From contig JAJQOW010000014.1 in assembly GCA_037975125.1 (NCBI GenBank), positions 6,758,457 through 6,822,456 of the forward strand: a DNA stretch of 64,000 bases. The letters run 5' to 3'. Of this stretch, positions 40,834 to 56,142 are shown piece after piece. The translations under genes were made by a program, and so were the position numbers. Under the pieces are notes generated by a model. That model ran no database searches and was not told the origin of the DNA. It was given only the letters and a program-made list of their open reading frames with translations. This stretch comes from Latrodectus hesperus. Taxonomy: Eukaryota; Arthropoda; Arachnida; Araneae; Theridiidae. The number at the start of each line of letters is the position of its first letter. Within the stretch, counting starts at the first letter, position 1.

Positions 40834-43800
40834 CCATGAAATCTTACATATATTTCTAGAAATTTTTAGATCATTCATATTTGTTCATTCATCATTTTAT
40901 GTATATTTAATATTAATACCAATGTATATCTTAAAATCTTCATTTAATTCAGATTATGTATAAAGCTTACTAACAGTTCTAATACTATATTTACTAAAAA
41001 AATAATTAGATTTCAAATAAAGTAAAAAGTATTTGTTTTTTTTATTTTTTATTTCATATGTATTTATACATATTTTAATATTAAGATAAACCATTGAAAT
41101 AAAATATGTGGATATAATAAATATACGAATAAAAGCAAAGAATGAAGGACAGAAATCTTACATGTATCTATCAAAAGTATTCGAGTTGCTAATGTGACAG
41201 AAATCTCTTCTTTCCAGAGGAAAAATAGATGGATAGGAATAGTATCCTACTATAGCAAATGATATTAAGAAAGAGAAACCTTCTTGCCTAATATTGATGT
41301 GTGATTGATATTCTGACAGGAACTGATTTTGAAGTTTCATCAAAATATTGCCGTAATGCTCCATAACAACCAAACATCTTGGCGTGAACTCTGTTTTTTA
41401 CTATTAGAAACATGTTTCAAGTTCCCAGAAAAACTATATAATCGTTTTTTAAGTATAAACTGCTTATATTCTTTGGGTAAAATCTATTTTTAAATATAAG
41501 ATTCGTTACACAACTGTATTATGTTATGGCAACACTCAAATTTCAATTATTAATTATATTTGTGACTCACACAGATACATGACTTTAAGCAGAAAATTAT
41601 ATTAAACTATGTTTCCAATAATTAGATACAGTTCTTTAAAATAGAGAAAAGGAGGGTGAAAAAATGGTGTAACAGTTGGTAGAAACAAGAGATTAGATTC
41701 GACACATACAACAATCAGTAAACTATAAAATTTTGATTGTAAAGCTATTGTTGGTAATGTACAATACATGGATAAAGTTAAAGCATCAATATTTGCAATC
41801 TTATGCCATTGCATGTTGAGTAATGTAAAACCACGGCAAGTAAAGGAATCTAAATATACACACCAATGTTATTTTGAATCTCTCGAACTACATTTCGTTT
41901 TGAAGATGCATCCGTTTCTTACATTTTTTACATCGTATTACCATCTTTTGTTCCTTTTTAAGCAAAAACATTTATATTGATCATTGACGCATACTTTTTT
42001 TCCTAGCAGAATTCCGTAACTTTGGAAATACTCCACTACGTTTTGTTTTGCAGAAACAAATATCCAAATTTTAATCGTTTCTTAAAGGCGAAGAATGAAA
42101 CAGAGCAGTTAATTTATATATTTTTATCTAAACAAATAGGTGAAAGCTTTATTTTTCAATTCATATTCCTTTTTTTATCTGCACGGTTACAGAAACTGGT
42201 CATAAATTTAAAGATTTTATGTGTTTAGAATAAAAGTGGGAAACATGTGATTACAAAATACTAAGATATATTAAATTGTATATATTTACATACGTATATA
42301 TAAATATAATTTTTTTCTCGATTAAAATAGCATGCCTATAACTGCATAGTTTTGTTCCAATGGTATAAGGTTGCAAATATTGATGCTAACACCAACACGA
42401 TTGGATAAAAATTTGTTTGTGAATAATGAGTTATTACCCAGTATTAAATGAAATACTTATCAGGTAATGTAAATTAATTTTATTACATTTATTAATATTT
42501 ATTTCCATTCACTTTTCTTGTATGGGAAAAAGATAAATAAAGCTTTTTTAAAAAAACATTTTCAATTTGAATATCAATTAATTTAAAATCCTAGAACTTA
42601 TTTCATATCTTCAAAAATTAATAAACAAAATCAATCTGCAATGTGAAAAATCCTAATCAACACCCTCAACCACCTGTGACCCCTCCTTTTGCCAGGTAAA
42701 TCATAACGAATGAAGTTATAAATCTTGCAAAAGTCTTAATCTATTAAATTATTTAAAATCTGAAAGTGTTTTTTTTTTAAATAAAGAAAATAAATATTCT
42801 TTAAATTTAAATCCGATCTTTTAGTAACAAATATTATAAACGAAGTTATTGAAAGTTGAAATGATAGGGACATTTTTGATTTCAAAACTGCAGCTTATTA
42901 CAATTATTGTTTAAAAAAATTTATATTAAATTTTTAAATTCACTCTTACTTATACAAAATGAAAACAGCGTATCAACTAATTAATCGATAAAAAGTTTCA
43001 GTGCTGTTACTCAAAACGTGTCGTTTTTCTCTAATTTGTTTACCGTTCACGCTTTATCATAAGAATCAAATATTTTGAAATAATGAAATCTTGGAAAAGC
43101 TGTCTTTCCATGAATGATATTTTCAATTGGCTTTGTTAAACAAATAATGCGAAATACAATTTTTAAAGCATGTGATCAATTAAATCAGTAACTCTTTGAA
43201 TTATTTATTATCATTTAAAAAATAAATTGTAATTATTTTGGTATCTGAACACTTATTAATTAAACTAAACAATAAATATCTCAATTTAAATTATAAAAAT
43301 CCCGACATATTTAATCTTTAAAGAAAATCTGTTAAACATTTTCTCACACTTTCTCATAAAAAAAATGTAGATATTATTTGCACAAATCTATCACGTTTTT
43401 TTTATTTACTTGCATTTCCATGGATCAAGTAATCACAATATAAAATTAATTTAAATAATATCTCAAATACAATATAAATATCTTTCTGATTAAAAGTCCT
43501 GATAATTATCTTATTAAAAATAAAACAGTAATTTTTCATAACAGATATATTTTTCTGGAAACTTTTATTATAGTAAAAGTTTTAATTCATATCGAATTCG
43601 GAAGGAAAATAATGTCACTTATGATGACAAATACAATTAAATAACCTTCACATGGCTAAAAATATTAAATATACATAGAATTACTCAAAGAACTAAATAT
43701 AACTGTGTTAACTGTGCAAAGCCTTTCTATGTATTTCTGTAAAGCACAGTTTACAAATATGAAGCAGTAATATGCTGCATATTTCAAGAAAAAGCTGAAG

Positions 43801-44085
43801 TACAACTTTACATATTAAAACAACTAAGCATTTAGACAATGCCTTCATTCCATAAATATGAGTGAGCGTTACAATTTTCTTTTAAAAGCTTTCGTTTCTC
43901 ATTATTTCTTGTTCTGAAAGAATCGAATAAAATAGTGCTTGATTATATTTTTTTATATAACTCGTCAGTAATCTCTCTTATATTAATAAAACTGTATGAA
44001 CATAAATTTTGTTAATCTGATAATTGATGAACATAAATTTTATTAAGTTTTAAGTTTTTGCTTCCTATCGTCCTTTTTTTCAGCA
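40834..44085. other. AT-rich intergenic sequence
   Basis: Several short open frames (40588-40815 overlapping the transposon edge, 41158-41373, 41768-41980, 42022-42228) have no domains or splice context. Nothing supported. Confidence 0.6.
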
Positions 44086-44094
44086 TGTGGGCAA

Positions 44095-44230
44095 TTTGAC
44101 AGGGGCCTACAGTTTGAAATGGATTTCGATTCGTTACAAGCAACTACTGAAGGTTATGCAACTAACTATTGTTGCCAATCCCCAGGTAGGTAAATAGTGT
44201 TGTTGTCGCAACTTATGACACTTGGACAAG
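44095..44230 (-). mobile_element. Decayed relative of SINE family A (body only)
   Basis: Read on the plus strand, GCCTACAGTTTGAAATGGATTTCGATTCGTTACAAG parallels the family A segment that reads GACTTACGGTTTAAAGTGGATTCCGAACCACTACAAAC at 36697-36734 (shown here only as the aligned region 44105-44140). The tRNA-like head is not recognisable. Either an old copy or a shared central domain used by different SINEs. Confidence 0.45.
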
Positions 44231-44279
44231 ACAAGCTCGCTATGCCATTGGCTATACGAATTTAAGTCAGTAGGAAGCG

Positions 44280-44585
44280 TGTTTAGTTTTAATTAGAGCA
44301 CCATGAAGCTAAAAATACGGCTTTGGCTTAAACTACTCCGATAGATGGCACCACCAGACGATCCAATTCCACAGTTTTGACATTGATCTGAAAGGGGAGG
44401 AAATTTGCTCCAGACCATTACACCCATTATAACTGCTCAACAACCTACCACAGGGCTTTCGATTCCGCAGATTTAACGAGCACGTATATCGCATGTACTT
44501 GGGTGGATATTTGACGGCATTGGGAATCGAACCCCACGCTTTCGGACAGAAGGCCGATGTCCTAACCACTAGGCTACCACGGTCT
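44280..44585 (-). mobile_element. tRNA-derived SINE, family C
   Basis: On the minus strand the head reads GACCGTGGTAGCCTAGTGGT then TAGGACATCGGCC (A box region), followed about 40 bp on by the B box GTGGGGTTCGATTCCCAAT. The body runs about 230 bp down to near 44280. No clear target duplication was found, so the left boundary is approximate. Its head differs from families A, B and D. Confidence 0.82.
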
Positions 44586-44589
44586 CTAG

Positions 44590-45010
44590 TGATCTAAATT
44601 AATGTCAAATATGTTTTTTTATAATAACTCAAATTTATGTATGTACATCTGTATAATTCAAATTTTTAAGAACTGATTATGTTTCTGGATATTTTCTTCA
44701 AATTATACAATTAATAATTTAACGAGGGGCTTATTGTTATTTCTTTCCTCAGTTACTTTCATCAATTAATTGTTTAAAATCAAATAAACACAGTTATAAC
44801 ATTATTTTTCTTGCATTAAAGCAACCAATGATATTTCTTACCTTTCCTTAAAAACAAACAAATAAATATTTCTTTACTAAGAAGAATTATTATCTTTTAA
44901 GAAAGAGAATTCATAAATATTCATTCTACATTTTCTAATCCTAACTTTTAATTTTCAACCGAATAAATTGAATAAAAGCTGCTTCCAAAATATTTCTGTT
45001 TATATTAATG
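44590..45010. other. AT-rich intergenic sequence
   Basis: Nothing recognised. Confidence 0.6.
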
Positions 45011-45019
45011 CTCTTGTCT

Positions 45020-45520
45020 GCTATAATCTCGCAATAAATCTTCGCAAGTGGAAACTTAAGCTCTCTAAATTGCTGCAGAATGCAACACTTCGTTCTAAGT
45101 AATCCCGGAAAGAAAAACTCATCAAAATTATTCTAAAAGTTTGCCCACGGCACGCTTCTGTCATAGGGAAAATGTCGCAGAGGGAATATAGTGTAAATAC
45201 CATTCCTTGATTAATGACTTGGCTTCTCGATGAGTGCGAGCGAGGAAAGGAAATGGAAGCCAAGAAGAAGAGGTCTCGAACACTGTGGATGGAGAGAACA
45301 AAGAAACACTTTTCCCGGAAACAATCCTTTCGCTCTGGAATCTGACGAAGAATAAAAGACTCTCCGATAGAGGAGGACGAAAGGCAAGGAATAATCTGGA
45401 AAGTTGTGCGCAGACAATGGGAAGCAGAGAATCCGAGAGAAAGTTTCCATTCGCAACGAATATTCATTCATACTTTTCAGAAGATGGAGAATGAAACTTT
45501 CTGATTGCAACACTTAAAAG
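45020..45520. other. Mid-GC block with long opposing open frames, unidentified
   Basis: About 500 bp of balanced composition. A 148-codon minus frame (45021-45467), a 100-codon minus frame (45211-45513) and an 86-codon plus frame (45234-45494) overlap here. None has a recognisable domain; the 148-codon frame is Ser/Phe/Leu/Arg-rich and looks like the antisense of purine-rich DNA. CTTGATTAATGACTTGG near 45207 is homeodomain-like. It may be a conserved non-coding element, a non-coding RNA exon, or an old repeat. Confidence 0.3.
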
Positions 45521-46270
45521 TGCTAAATAGTACAAGGCTCTAAAATGAAGTTGAGTTAATTGTATTTTTCCCACAAAGACAAAGTTCTGTGTTAGTTCTG
45601 AAGTGAGTGCAAGAAGTGTTTGTAAATCTAAAAGTGTTCTCGAAATTCATCGCATCGAATGAACTAACTTTTCATTTGGTTTTTGCGATTTTTATTACAA
45701 GCGTCTTCGTAAAATACTATGTCTTTTTCTGTAAATAAGAAATAAGTTTGAAATTTAGACTAGTCTTAGTAAAAGATAGTTCATATTTACTTCAAATTCC
45801 ATAAGAATTTTATTCAATATGTGCATATCAGTAAAATATTAGTTATATGTACTTAAATTTGTGATATTAGTTACATATATTATAAATTATATACATATAC
45901 ATTAAATATAAACTAAATAAAACTAAACAATCAATGTAATGTAAATAATTTTTTTTGCACAAAATTCAAATATGCTCTTATATAATTGAAAAATAGAATG
46001 TAGTGCAAAACGGATTAGATAAAATATAAAATGTCAATTAAAAAATATAAAGAATATAATTAACATGATTAAAAAATCATTTATAAGTAAATAAGTTTTT
46101 TCCTTGTAACGAAATTGCAGCAAGCATGCAGTAAAATTACATGTATAGTTTATTTATATGTATATATACTTATTATTTATATTTTACTATATATTATTAA
46201 TATATCTGCTTATTTTTAAAAATGTGGTATCTAGGTATAGTAAATCGGATATGCGCTACTAAATGAGACA
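45521..46270. other. AT-rich intergenic sequence
   Basis: Nothing recognised. Confidence 0.6.
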
Positions 46271-46459
46271 ACTCACAGCGCCACTTGGTGGAAAACTGCA
46301 AAATTACATTACGTATCTCAAACATGGTATCAGATATGTAGGAAAACTGAATTGCAAAGCTTAGAGCATTATCAATTTAGTATTCAAAGACACCTCATTG
46401 GCATGGATGTGAAAAATAGAACGGTTAAAATGTGCCTTTGTATTTTCATGATTTTACAC
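46271..46459 (+). repeat. Left long terminal inverted repeat
   Basis: About 189 bp, pairs imperfectly with 47941-48117. Contains a CTCF-like motif at 46276-46291 (minus strand). Confidence 0.8.
46276..46291 (-). promoter_or_regulatory. CTCF-like motif in left inverted repeat
   Basis: The minus strand reads CCACCAAGTGGCGCTG, close to the CTCF core consensus CCACNAGRKGGCGC. Confidence 0.4.
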
Positions 46460-46769
46460 TGTGACGTCATGAAATGGGAACAGAAGGATAAAATATTGTC
46501 TTTCGGGCTAAACATGACACCCCAATGTAGTACAGGGATATCATTAGCGATTCCTAGTTTAAAGGACTCTGACTTAAGACCCAAGAGTTGCGTCTCATTG
46601 TACTGATCTCAATATCAACTCAATACAACTTGCACTTAATTTTCGAAATTGTTGCAGAATGCATATACGTAAAAAATTTCATACTTGTTCACTTTAGTAT
46701 AAAAGAGACCATTAGTATAAAAATATCTTGTTGTGTATCTACTATGTTGAAGACCATAACCATCCCAAA

Positions 46770-47874
46770 GGTGAGAACTGTGAGATAGTCTTATTGTACG
46801 GTAAATGTGGACGCAAGGCGGGGTCACCAGCAAGGTTGCACTAGGAACGTTTCTCTGCAAGCCCGCAACCATCCTATCAAACGCTCCTATCTGTTGTGAA
46901 AGGCTAAAGTCAGACATGCTGCGTGACTGTCGAGCTCGACTGGGCAGACCAGCAAATGTAGGATGTCAAGCTCAACCACATGAGATACTAGCAAACGCCT
47001 TCACATACCCGAAATGCAGTACAAGACAGATCAGGGAATACTATGGCCTCTCAAAAAGTCAGTCTTATGAAATCCTACAAGAACCAAGCGCTTACCCTTA
47101 ACGACCAACGCCTCAGCAGGTTTTACAAGATGTGGGTGTAGAGCGACGCTATTCATGGTGCAACTTCGCTATGAATCAGGCATAGGTCCAACCTTTGTCA
47201 GATACAGTGTGGACGGACGAGTCATGCTTTTTAACGGAATGACATGAGAATAGGGGAACTCATATGAGCGTTGCATGTTAACATTCCCAACTCATATATG
47301 TACAACCATGGCCTGTACATGGAATGACATGTACAAAAGGCAACACAACCATTACTGTTCGCTGGAAAATCCTATATGTTTCATCAATTTTTGACATCAA
47401 ATGCAGTTTGATATTAACTTTTGGTGTGCAACAAGTTGATTAGTATAATATCTTAGGATGGTACCTTAATAAGTGCACGGTATTTACAACTGCTGCAGAA
47501 TGCAATGTCTGATTTTGTGGAGAGCTTACTGGCATTTAATCTTAGGAATGTATGGTTTCAACATGACGGAGAGCCTGCTCACAAGACATGAACATTGAAG
47601 CAGTTCCTGTCACGGAATTTGAATACCAAATAATTGAGTAAGGTAGATTCGAAGAATGGTCTCCACGTTCGCCTGATCTGATTCCACTGAACTTTTTTTG
47701 TGGGGATACCTAAAACAGCGGGTATATACGACTTCTCCGCCAACATTGCAAGACATTAAACGACGCATTACCAACGTATTGCCCTATAAGCTTCAACGCG
47801 TACAATATGAAATTCAAAAAAGGATTCAAATGTGCACAGCAGTTAACGGTGTGAAATTTAAATTTATTAAATAA
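46770..47874 (+). pseudogene. DUF4817-domain transposase, frameshifted
   Basis: The N-terminal DUF4817 segment reads CEIVLLYGKCGRKAGSPARL from 46779, interrupted by a TAG and, further on, a TAA. After a frame change the second DNA-binding segment reads GCQAQPHEILANAFTYPKCS followed by TRQIREYYGLSKSQSYEILQ (about 46966-47080), typical of this family. The DDE core then appears in pieces: VWTDESC (first catalytic D, about 47208), WFQHDGEPAHKT (second, about 47553) and SPDLIPLNFFLWGYL (about 47680), where the third catalytic aspartate (PLDFF in relatives) is now asparagine. The tail ends AVNGVKFKFIK at 47874. Multiple frameshifts and stops make it a pseudogene. The family is known mainly from arthropod genomes; the assignment is from remembered motifs. 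Confidence 0.85.
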
Positions 47875-47940
47875 AGGCATATTGTTATAAATTATAATAA
47901 TGTGTTTTCTTCTTTCTTTGAGCGCTTGCCAACTTCGCGG

Positions 47941-48117
47941 AATAGGGAATCACGAAAACACAATTACGTATTTTAACCGTTCTTGTCTTCACATCCATGT
48001 CTTTTTGTACTAAATCGATAACGCTCTACAACTTTGTAATTCACTTTTTTCCCCTATCTCGCACCATTTTTGATGGAGGGAAGCAAACGCAGTCTTCCAC
48101 CAGGTGGCGCTATGAGT
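47941..48117 (-). repeat. Right long terminal inverted repeat
   Basis: About 177 bp, partner of 46271-46459. Contains a CTCF-like motif at 48097-48112 (plus strand). Confidence 0.8.
48097..48112 (+). promoter_or_regulatory. CTCF-like motif in right inverted repeat
   Basis: CCACCAGGTGGCGCTA matches the widely known CTCF core CCACCAGGGGGCGCTA at 15 of 16 positions. Confidence 0.5.
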
Positions 48118-48137
48118 GGTTTTATTTGGTTGCGTAT

Positions 48138-48199
48138 AGGATGGTTGGATGGATGAATGGATGTACGTACGGACGGACAGATAGATAGATAGATAGATC
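48138..48199. repeat. GGAT/GGAC/GATA tetranucleotide tract
   Basis: GGATGGATGAATGGATG grades into ACGTACGGACGGACAGATAG and then (GATA)n. A compound microsatellite just outside the right end of the DUF4817-type element. Confidence 0.9.
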
Positions 48200-51100
48200 A
48201 AATTTACTCTCATTACAATGCACAACAAATTAGTACTAAATAAAATTCGCACGCGACTATTTTTACGGAAATTTATAAATAATAAATAATCGTAAATTGG
48301 GTAAGAAATTCTGATTTTTTTATTAAAAGAAGAAGCAAAATAATTACAACATAATGCACTGAATGCATAATGATAAATTTTAATCTATTTAAAATAAGTT
48401 ACTTATAAAATTTATACTCAATAAATAAAATGAAAGCATATTTATTTTCATCTTGAGTAACTCTAAGTTGAAATATCTCAAAAGTTTTGTTTTAATTAAA
48501 TCTTGCTTTTGATGGTTTTTATACATTATTAACATATATTAATTTTTGCCTTATCAATCTTAATATTAAATTAATTTCCCTTTATTTAATGATGAATTTT
48601 TCATTCAATTAATTTAAAAACTAATTCACAAAACTCTATTTATTAATAAAATAAACCTTGATATATTAATTAAAATTTCTTGGTTAGAAATTCATTAAAA
48701 ATGTAATATCTGAAATAAGCTATTAAGTTCGTATTAAGATTATTCTGAAACACATATATGTATTATGTTTCATAATGATTCAATTTTATATCCTGAAGGA
48801 AATGCAATCAAATTCAAATAAACTTGAGTTATTATTTCACATTGAAGATCATTTAATTAGGAAATCGTATCCGAATTAAAAATTATAAAATTATTGATGA
48901 GTTAAAAATGAGATATTCATCAATAATCTCGGACCAAATGATGATTTACTTGTATTTTTTAAGAATCTATCTATACTTTTTCCATTAGAACATAAATATT
49001 AGTTCTTAAATTTAAAATTCAATAAGCAACCACATATGAGATGCCAACAAAGTAAGCCATTGTCTCCAAACAAATCTCCACTCAATGCCCTGGTGAGAAG
49101 ACAAAACTGGTGACAGATGACACAATAAGTTTCATTCCCATGGTTTCCTTCCTTCGCATTCAACCCAAAGAAAAGATGAAGGCTTAACTCGGATTCCATT
49201 TCATGCTAACACTCCCAAAGTAATAATTAATGAATCGTATACAAAGAGTGAATTTATTCAACTTATGACGGGTTTTCTCTAATAGAATAAAATGCAAGAG
49301 AAATACAGTAGTTGGAATTCCTCATTGAATACAGATATATTTAGTTGCATTTTTAATCGAGACCGATGAAACGGCTTTCAAACATACTTTCTATATAAAC
49401 TTCAGATTAAGCATTTTTATACTAACAGAAGTATGTGGTTTTGTGACATTTATTTCCCATAAATATGTCCTCGTTGCTTTTTCTCATCATACTTCAACAA
49501 AAAATTTAAAAAAAAACTTTTTTAAACTGTTTTAAAATGATTTGATATTTTAAAAACTTATTAAGATTATTTTAGATATAAGTAGCTTCATTTTACTAAG
49601 TTTTTTGATCATTTACCTTTTACTGCATAAATTTAAGTTCTTCTCAGGATTGATTTTAAAACATATATTTTCCTTCCAATAAGATAGTTTTTTTAAATTC
49701 GGTAACTTCCTGTTCTTTCGCAATTATAATGAAAGTAGTATTTTGAAGACCAATCAAATGCACCTCTTGTTAGATATTTTGTATTGTTTCCCAAATTCAT
49801 ACAGAATATCTAAAAAAATCTAATTTTATATTTCAGCACTCATATGGTAGTTTAACTAGGTTAGTTAAACTCAACTTTTTATTGGTTACATACATTGATT
49901 TATATTTCAAGAACTCAATCATTTTTAGGAATCAACGTTTTCTAATGGTAAAACCAAAAACTTTTTATTGGAGACTTTTAGTTTTAGTTCTTCTTCTCAA
50001 TGAACAATAAAGAAAATTCTGCTTTTCTGTTTCCTGCACGTATATCTGTGGTAATAAAGTTTCTCCCTCTCAACACATAAATATTTCCATCTCTGTATAA
50101 TATCCTCCTTAAATACAAAATGCTGTGAATGATAAAAATGTGCCTCAGCTTTCAGGGCTTAAATTATCAATTACGTAATTTCAAATTCTTCTATTTCTTT
50201 TACATACTCTGTGGTAGATTAATTGGTATTTTGACTTCTAGACTGAATATCTAAAATTATTTAAAAGCAGAGAAGCATTTTTCTTAAAAAGGTATTTTCC
50301 TTTTGGATCTGAACAATATCTCTCATCTCAGAAATTGCTAATACATCATTTTTATTGTGAATTTTGTAGGTCACTTTTGAAACTATTAACTTATTCTAGC
50401 ACTTTCATAATATTTTCCTACTTACATGTGCGTTTTAAGAAAATTTTCTCTTTTCTAAAGTTAATCTAACCTATTTCATTGTATTTGATTATTTACATTA
50501 ATACCACAGATAAAAAATATTATAATAGTATACGTTCTTTCAAAGTACCTAGGCACTTAAAAAAATGAGATATAAAAATGAGAAAAAAATAAGTCATGAA
50601 ACTTGGTAAGTTTTTAATGAACTTACATGTTAAAAAATGACTGTAAATTTTGAGTAAAAATTTTATTGACTAATATGACTAATAGCAGGGAAAAACTTTT
50701 TTTGAGTTGATTGTAAAGTCATCCTTGTAGCAATCCATGCTGATACTTAGAGAGACATAGATTCTATAAGATAATTAGTTAAATTGTCTTGGATTCTGAG
50801 AAAAGTGTGGCAAAAATGTATCTCTTCTAGTTCAGTGATATTCCAAGATGACTTAAATTACCTTTCAACAAGTTCACAAACATGTTCGATTTTAAAGAGT
50901 TTGGAAACATTTCGAATCACGTAAGGACAATGTGTCCCCATAAAAAAAATTTCGAAATCCTTCATGACATATCAAGCATTGAATTGTTGATAAGAGATTC
51001 GTGAATAATATGATTGCATGAACTGCGTCACTGGTTACAAAATGTTTTGACGTGCAACCGTGTTATCTGAGTACTTTTTAGAATGAATGAAGGAACAGAG

Positions 51101-51290
51101 TCTTAAAATTCCAAAATGTTCAACTTCTCCTGAAGAAAACAAACTCGTTTTATCCAAATATACCGAAATACTTTGTGACGGGCCACAAGTCAGCAATGGG
51201 AGAAATTTTCTTTATCTGAGGATACGCTCTACATCGTCAAATAACTGCTTAAAGGTTAGGATCTTGTCTGCAAATGCTTCAAGAGTTGCA
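48200..51290. other. AT-rich intergenic sequence
   Basis: Mostly AT desert. 49010-49210 is less AT-rich and holds AACCACA (Runx-like) and a 66-codon minus frame without domain; it could be a conserved non-coding element. 50700-51290 may be the decayed upstream half of the mariner-like remnant, including an open frame at 51087-51317 that ends in RVATIVKHHKN. Confidence 0.5.
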
Positions 51291-51690
51291 ACAATTGTTA
51301 AACATCACAAAAATTAAAAATTAGTTGAGTCTGAAATTTTATTAAATGGCAAAACACTTTTGGTTTTTGTGTATGAGGTAATTAAATCAAAAAATATATC
51401 TGTTTAATATTCAAGAAAACATTTTATTTCTCTGGGCCAAAAGCACTTTGGAAGGACGTTTCACAAAATTCCACATCAATCCACAATGCCAAAAAAAAAA
51501 CACACTACAGTGGTGCAAGGTGTATTTTCCGTACATGATATTATGGAAAAATGACCACTTTACTCATCAGATCTCAATCCTATGGATTGAGATCTGGCGA
51601 GTAAGGTGGTCATGTATGACCTAAGGTGATCAATGTATGACTTATTTTGGGGTCTATGGTCTTCACTAAATCACCCCAAAATCTTGAATT
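51290..51690 (+). pseudogene. Mariner-like transposase remnant
   Basis: Pieces of a Tc1/mariner catalytic domain occur in the correct order across shifting frames: NGKTLLVFVYEVIKS (about 51344), LGQKHFG (about 51434), KKKNTLQWCKVYFPYM (about 51490), and YSSDLNPMD (about 51559), the last being the third-aspartate motif usually seen as PPYSPDLNPMDY. The second catalytic motif is no longer legible. No inverted ends or target duplication were found, so the limits are approximate. A 30 bp palindrome interrupts it at 51551-51613. Confidence 0.6.
51551..51613. repeat. 30 bp inverted repeat, 3 bp loop, within the transposase remnant
   Basis: Arms at 51551-51580 and 51584-51613 pair at 27 of 30 positions around the loop TAT (left arm begins ATGACCACTTTACTCATCAG). 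The right arm, read in reverse complement, is CCACCTTACTCGCCAGAT in its coding part, which encodes PPYSPD, the family consensus; the left arm encodes PLYSSD. Confidence 0.9.
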
Positions 51691-51699
51691 TTGAAAGTA

Positions 51700-56012
<4,313 letters not shown>

Positions 56013-56014
56013 TA

Positions 56015-56046
56015 CAGAGGGTATAAACACATTTTTAGAACGATTT
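56015..56046 (+). repeat. rosa-like left terminal inverted repeat
   Basis: 32 bp, 30 matching the reverse complement of 57292-57323. Confidence 0.92.
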
Positions 56047-56142
56047 TGGCGCCGTTTAATCAATGTTTAAAATGTAAAGACTATTTTTTTAAATGTTCGA
56101 TCTGATAGTTTTTTTCTGGACTGTTAGTCTGCATCGTGATTT

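Larger units (their letters stand above)
46271..48117 (+). mobile_element. DUF4817-type Tc1/mariner-related transposon with long inverted repeats
   Basis: The outermost 29 bases at each end match as inverted repeats (core AGCGCCAC-T/C-TGGTGGAA; 46271-46299 and 48089-48117). Similarity continues inward, with small gaps, for about 180 bp: GAGC(A/G)TTATC(A/G)ATTTAGTA, GGCATGGATGTGAA/GACATGGATGTGAA and GAACGGTTAAAAT occur near both ends in opposite orientation (for example 46363-46381 against 48007-48025). Long subterminal repeats of this size are unusual for a Tc1/mariner relative. The exact edge and target duplication are not clear. Interior: a decayed transposase on the plus strand. Confidence 0.85.
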
